In this document: positions 60,172-64,000 of the stretch, piece after piece | How positions within the stretch are numbered: position 1 is the first letter of the stretch | Layout of the letters: each line of letters starts with the position of its first letter | Assembly (NCBI GenBank): GCA_933822405.4 | Contig: CAKOGP040002103.1 | Coordinates: forward strand, 159,328-223,327 | Direction of reading: 5' to 3' | Origin: Cylindrotheca closterium | Taxonomy: Eukaryota; Bacillariophyta; Bacillariophyceae; Bacillariales; Bacillariaceae | DNA length: 64,000 bases | The notes under the pieces: model-generated | What the model was told of the DNA's origin: nothing | The model's input: the letters and a program-made list of their open reading frames with translations, nothing else | Databases searched by the model: none | Position numbers and translations under genes: made by a program

Positions 60172-60690
60172 TTAATCGCTTTTGAAGGTATCCTTGACCT
60201 TTTCAGCACCCGAACTGACCTTGTCGGCGACTTTGTGTGCACCGGAACTGGCCGTGTCGGCAACTTTGTGTGCACCGGAACTGACTGTGTCCTTTACTTT
60301 TGATGCACCCGACTTGACCGTGTCCTTTACTTTTGATGCACCCGACTTGACCGTGTCCTTCACTTTTGATGCACCAGAACTGACCGTGTCGACAACCTGT
60401 GAAGTGGCACTCTCCGCCTCGCTGCTGGCATCCTTAACCTTCTCAGCACCCGAATCGACCGCACCACCAACTTGCGATCCAGCTTCCTCTGCAGACTCGG
60501 ATACCTTTTCACGTACATTTTTCGTTTCTGTCTTGGCAGTGTCAATTGCATCATCGATCTGATTTCCAGGTGATTTATCGTATAGTTGCGACGATGATGG
60601 CTTCGACGCTTGACAACTTAAGACTGCAAATCCTTCGCTGGAACGAGCGAAAAGGAAAATTGAAGTAGCGATAACGTAAAAGAGATTCAT
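60172..60690 (-). CDS. LEA-like protein C, secreted, possibly plastid-targeted, 11-mer repeats
   Basis: A 172-residue member with a signal peptide MNLFYVIATSIFLFARSSEG, followed by FAV. The Phe at +1 of the predicted cleavage resembles the ASAFAP motif that directs diatom proteins to the plastid; this is a prediction. The mature part has an N-terminal LEA unit (NQIDDAIDTAKTETKNVREK) and then about seven near-perfect 11-residue repeats on SGASKVKDTVK (SGAHKVADTAS, SGAEKVKDTFK and others), the class-3 LEA 11-mer pattern. At DNA level they are 33-bp repeats at about 60180-60400. The start at 60690 rather than further upstream is chosen because the next homologous gene starts with the same MNLFYVIA. 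Single exon. Confidence 0.8.
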   Translation of the reverse strand: MNLFYVIATSIFLFARSSEGFAVLSCQASKPSSSQLYDKSPGNQIDDAIDTAKTETKNVREKVSESAEEAGSQVGGAVDSGAEKVKDASSEAESATSQVVDTVSSGASKVKDTVKSGASKVKDTVKSGASKVKDTVSSGAHKVADTASSGAHKVADKVSSGAEKVKDTFKSD

Positions 60691-60947
60691 TGGGTTTGTT
60701 ATGTTTTGTTTTGTTTTGTGATGTGTGAGAGATTGACTTGATTTCTGTTTACTGCAGTGTTTTGTAATATCCAACTTTGGAATTGTGAGAGATTCTGAAA
60801 TATTGGCTGATGAGAAACCACGAACGATTGATAGATTCATACGCCGTGTTCTTCGTGTCAGAAACAAAATCTTAAAACTCGAGTGTAAAAGAAGTATCGC
60901 CGTGACCCAGTTTATAAAAAGTGTGCACACCTTCGAAGTCGTGTTTT
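60691..60947 (-). promoter_or_regulatory. LEA-type promoter block, copy 3 (most complete)
   Basis: Holds CCAACTTTGGAATTGTGAGA at 60771-60790, GATTCATACGCCGTG at 60833, TTCTTCGTGTCAGAAACAAA at 60849, an ACTCGAGTGTAAAAG stretch, AGAAGTATCGCCGTGACCC at 60893 and CACCTTCGAAGTCGTG near 60929. Parts of this block are repeated without a gene at 58249-58293 and 58372-58451. Confidence 0.6.
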
Positions 60948-61329
60948 TTAAAACAGAACATCCGCCAGTCACGGAAAGACGAGTCACGTGAAAAAACCAA
61001 CTTTCGACTTTAGCCCATTTTTTATGCATGGCCATTTTCATCATAACAATCAATCAGACGTCTTCCTATGACCCTTTGGGCCCACTGTATAGGGTCAATT
61101 GCTTGGTATGTACCTAGGCTCGATCAGTGGCACCAGAATAGGCTATTGGTAGCACTTAGATGCTAAAAAGTGACTTTGTTTGTGCCATTTTGTTTGGTCT
61201 TATTAGAGGACGGCAATGAATATTGGTGAGCTACAAACCTGCGGCTAGCTCAAAAGTGTCCTATTGGTGATATATATGGGCTGTGGGGACTTTCACACTA
61301 GGCTAGAGGGGCATGCCAACTCGAACAGA
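60948..61329. repeat. Left arm of a 1.1-kb inverted repeat
   Basis: Pairs with 61680-62073 on the opposite strand. The outer end includes ACAGAACATCCGCCAGTCAC; further in, blocks such as GACCCTTTGGGCCCACTGTA, TTTGTTTGGTCTTATTAGAG and CTCGAACAGA match the reverse complement of the right arm. I estimate 85-90 percent identity by eye. Confidence 0.85.
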
Positions 61330-61679
61330 TGCGGTGTATTTTCAATGCAATGTTGAAAACACCTCCATCTAGTACTGCAAGTGGAATGATAGTTATCAAC
61401 GATTATAAGTTTGTCCTCTAATAGATAAATGCATGGAAGGTATCAGGATGCATCTGCATTGTGACTTTTTCTTGAACTCTGAGGCCAAACTCTCCTGTGA
61501 TGCAAATCTGACCTCATGTATTGTTTCCACCTATGAACACAAATCTATTTGCTTTGATAGTATCTATACGAGCATAAGAGATCATCGTCACCTATCTTGT
61601 TGCCATGATAGTCGTCCTTCAATAAGACAACACAAAAATGGCATGAAATTGTATTTTGTTGCTCCCAAACGAAGTTGCC
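61330..61679. other. Central spacer of the inverted repeat
   Basis: 350 bp without repeats. A 108-codon plus frame (61433-61759) runs into the right arm and has no protein signature. Confidence 0.5.
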
Positions 61680-62073
61680 TCTGTTCGAGTTGGCATGCTC
61701 CTCTAGCCTTGTGTGAAAGTCCCCACAGCCCATATATATCACCAATAGGACACTTTTGAGCTAGCCGCAGGTTTGTAGCTCACCAATACTCATTGCCGTC
61801 CTCTAATAAGACCAAACAAAATGGCACAAAAGTCACTTTTAAGCATCCAAGTGCTACCATAATAGCCTATTCTTGTGCCACTGATCGAACCTAGGTGCAT
61901 ACCAAGCAATTGGCCCTATACAGTGGGCCCAAAGGGTCATAAGAAGACATCTGATTGGTTGTTATGATGAAAATGGTCATATATTTAAAATGGGCTAAGG
62001 TCGAAAGTTGGTGTTTTCACCATTTCTCCACCTTCCATTTCGCCGTGACTGGCGGATGTTCTGTTTTAAAAAA
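61680..62073. repeat. Right arm of the inverted repeat
   Basis: Reverse complement of the left arm. It contains CTGTTCGAGTTGGCATGCTC at its inner end and GTGACTGGCGGATGTTCTG near its outer end. The outer part is also a reversed copy of the distal LEA promoter block, so that block lies inside the inverted repeat. Confidence 0.85.
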
Positions 62074-62686
62074 TACACACCTATATATACTGTGTATATA
62101 GTATGTCAAGGCCAGAAACGATGTGCTGTTTTATAGCAGGCATCAGTCGAAGAAGAAAAAAGATACTATATTATTCACGACTTGATTGAAGAGTTGGTGT
62201 ACCTACTCCTTGATACGATGTTACAGAGCAGTAGTGATTACAATAAAATCAGCACAGGACTCGATGACTTCTCGTCTGATCTACAGTCATCTGCTCAGCA
62301 AATCCAGCGAATCGTTGCTCCATTACCAGAAGTCATCCATGTGCCCGCATAGCCGCCGCACGGCCTTGTCAGCATCAGCTTCTGCTATTTGAGGATGCTG
62401 AATGCATCGCATTTTACGTCACTAAAGTTTCGATGGTAGATGCATGAATGAGTTTGCGAAGTCTACAAGCTGTTGCTATACTCCAATAAACTACTCCTGC
62501 ATCGAAGTGCCCTGATAAATGATGTGGAAGTTTTACACGTGTGGTGTTACACTTTCTAAGAGTACGCATTTGAGTGTGATATATATAAGTATATATATAT
62601 GGTGTTATTATTTGAGCGTGATAAATACATAGTGTTATTCACATTGTAAGATGATTCCAAGTCTCAAAGTTTGTCAGATATTTGAT
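62074..62686. other. Intergenic 3' of LEA-like gene D
   Basis: No gene. Two AT-rich TATATA stretches at about 62085-62100 and 62580-62600. An AAAATCAGCACAGGACTCGA segment at about 62247 weakly resembles the unit of the 178-bp duplication. Confidence 0.35.
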
Positions 62687-63322
62687 TTACTTCGTTTCAC
62701 TTTCACCAGGCCCACTGATGGTGTCCTTAACCTTTTGCACACCCGAATCCATCATATTGCCAAGTGTTGATCCGGTTTCCTTCGCAGATTCACGAATCTT
62801 TTCAGAAGTACTCCTCTCCTTGGTGGCATCCTTAACGTATTGCACACCCGAATCGATCGCATCACCAGCTTGCGATCCCGCTTCCTCAGCAGACTTGGGT
62901 AACGAGTCAAAGATCTCTCCAGTGTTGCTGCTAACGGCTTCCTTCATATCCCCAGCGGCTTCGATGACCTTCTCGCGCGCATTATTCATTCCTGTCTTAG
63001 AATTGTCAGCCATCTTTTCAGATTTGCTGTTGACTGCTTCTTTCATATCCTCAGCGGCGCCGGTGACCTTCTCGCGCGCATTGTTCATTCCTGTCTTGGC
63101 GTTGTCACCCATCTTTTCAGTATTGCTGTAGACTGCTTCCTTCATATCCTTAGCGGCGCCGGCGACCTTCTCGCGCGCATTGTTCATTCCTGTCTTGGCA
63201 TTGTCAATAGCATCATCGAGCATACTTCCAGGGTTTTCATCGTTAGGAGCCAAGATTTCGATTCCTTCGCCCAAGCGAACAAAAAGGAAAATTGAAATGG
63301 CGATAACATAAAAGAGATTCAT
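62687..63322 (-). CDS. LEA-like protein D, with signal peptide
   Basis: A 211-residue paralogue. The signal peptide MNLFYVIAISIFLFVRLGEG closely matches that of protein C but lacks the following Phe (it continues IEI), so secretion or ER retention is more likely than the plastid. The mature part starts LAPNDENPGSMLDDAIDNAK; the L of this block is TTG where paralogues A and B have ATG. Three ~37-residue units follow (TGMNNAREKVAGAAKDMKEA, then two near copies), and then the shared C-terminal SLPKSAEEAGSQAGDAIDSG and VQYVKDATKE, with a second GSTLGNMMDSGVQKVKDTIS. Single exon; inferred LEA-like function. Confidence 0.8.
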   Translation of the reverse strand: MNLFYVIAISIFLFVRLGEGIEILAPNDENPGSMLDDAIDNAKTGMNNAREKVAGAAKDMKEAVYSNTEKMGDNAKTGMNNAREKVTGAAEDMKEAVNSKSEKMADNSKTGMNNAREKVIEAAGDMKEAVSSNTGEIFDSLPKSAEEAGSQAGDAIDSGVQYVKDATKERSTSEKIRESAKETGSTLGNMMDSGVQKVKDTISGPGESETK

Positions 63323-63530
63323 TGTGATTTTGTTTTGCGTTGTGATGTGTCAGAGATGGTTTGGTTTTTGGTTACTGTAGCGTCTTGAAGTGTCCAATAA
63401 TTTGGAATTGTGAGATAAATTTCCATTTACACGAGATGGTTTATCGATTCATACGCCTTATTCTTTGTGTCAGAACGTCAGAACACAAACCTCAAGACAC
63501 AAAGCTCAAGCGGGACTTGGGCTGACTCAC
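63323..63530 (-). promoter_or_regulatory. LEA-type promoter block, copy 4
   Basis: CCAATAATTTGGAATTGTGAG at 63394-63414 (one residue trimmed from a longer match), GATTCATACGCC at 63446-63457, and AAGCGGGACTTGGGCTGACT at 63508; the last pairs with the 56940-56963 block of gene A on the opposite strand. Confidence 0.6.
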
Positions 63531-63925
63531 GACTGCAAAGAAGCAATACAGCATACTGTAGTGATCGAATGCAGATAAAACGACCCTACTGTATGGCGTC
63601 TTGAATAACATCATTTTCGTCCGGAGGGACCAGTGCAGCAAATCAGCGGACTAGTATAAGCTTTTGCGCCCATACCAGAACTCATCAATTTGGCATACTG
63701 GTATGGTAGACCATTTGCAGTATTGTTGATGCCCATATCACAAATCAAATCTAAGAAATATACCATACCTACACCTGCTGTAGCATCGCTGTAGCCGTGG
63801 CCGTAATAATCTAGTAAAAACTGCATGATACCCTGATGAATGATTTTAGAAATGTGTTACACTATGTTGTTACACCAGAATCAGAGATTGTTCGGAACTG
63901 AATGTAGGTATATCAGATGTCTGAT
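63531..63925. other. Spacer before the partial fifth LEA-like gene
   Basis: No supported gene. The minus frame at 63611-63826 lacks domain features. Confidence 0.3.
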
Positions 63926-64000
63926 TTACTTCTTTTCGCCATCCTTAGGGCTGCTAACGGTATCCTTGACCTTTTGCACACCTGAATCGATCGTACCGCG
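63926..64000 (-). CDS. LEA-like protein E, C-terminal end (cut by window end)
   Basis: The last 24 codons and stop (TAA at 63928-63926) of a fifth paralogue: GTIDSGVQKVKDTVSS, then PKDGEKK. The same C-terminal block closes proteins A, B and D. Its N-terminus and targeting are outside the window. Confidence 0.75.
   Translation of the reverse strand, partial: RGTIDSGVQKVKDTVSSPKDGEKK

Noticed and set aside
61433..61759. 108-codon frame in the centre of the inverted repeat as a transposase
   Set aside because: No transposase motif; it runs into the right arm, and its composition is not protein-like.

Overview
The window reads as nuclear DNA of a photosynthetic stramenopile, most likely a pennate diatom. 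The reasons are: short GT-AG introns (about 80-150 bp, one of about 320 bp); a nucleus-encoded sigma-70 factor of plastid type; DUF6824, MORN, BspA-type LRR and LRR/transmembrane proteins of kinds common in diatoms; an inward-rectifier-type K+ channel; and a secreted LEA-like protein whose signal peptide appears to be followed by Phe, as in diatom plastid presequences. The species assignment is inference. No rRNA, tRNA or CRISPR array was recognised.

Region 1 (1-48 kb) is gene-dense and mostly housekeeping. In order it holds the SKP1 C-terminus, a frameshifted ankyrin-like gene, GINS subunit PSF3, a repetitive coiled-coil protein, a Pumilio/PUF protein, Enhancer-of-Polycomb-like EPL1, a Kir-type channel, the sigma factor, SNF5/SMARCB1, an SDR oxidoreductase, the AFG1 ATPase, RMI1, a HAD-like protein, an mpaB/rubber-oxygenase-like protein, phosphoglucomutase, calmodulin, a small membrane protein, an LRR membrane protein, DPY30, a second calmodulin-like EF-hand protein, a YJU2/CCDC130-like splicing factor, a TPR/RS-rich protein, a Tcd1-type ThiF protein and a cytochrome P450. 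Decayed genes lie between them: an AAA/TPR-type tail at 16.7 kb, a kinesin-light-chain-like TPR gene at 18.3-20.1 kb, and a DUF6824-MORN gene at 22-23.8 kb. Many exon junctions could be resolved because splicing restores a family motif exactly.

Region 2 (48-64 kb) is accessory in character. It holds an apyrase, a decayed BspA-type LRR gene, a decayed gene with a GCR1_C-like tail (possibly Crypton-derived), a spliced cysteine-rich probable GPI-anchored surface protein, a 711-bp non-autonomous PIF/Harbinger element with terminal inverted repeats and TTA target-site duplications, several tandem duplications, a 1.1-kb inverted repeat, and a cluster of five LEA-like genes.

The most notable system is the LEA-like cluster (57-64 kb). 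The paralogues share a promoter and 5'-UTR block but differ at the N-terminus: two begin directly at the mature domain, and two carry a signal peptide, one of which looks plastid-directed. A one-base difference (ATG versus TTG) marks the same position in the two protein types, and two further promoter copies have no gene attached. This suggests that copies of one stress-protein module have been sent to different compartments by recombination at the 5' end.
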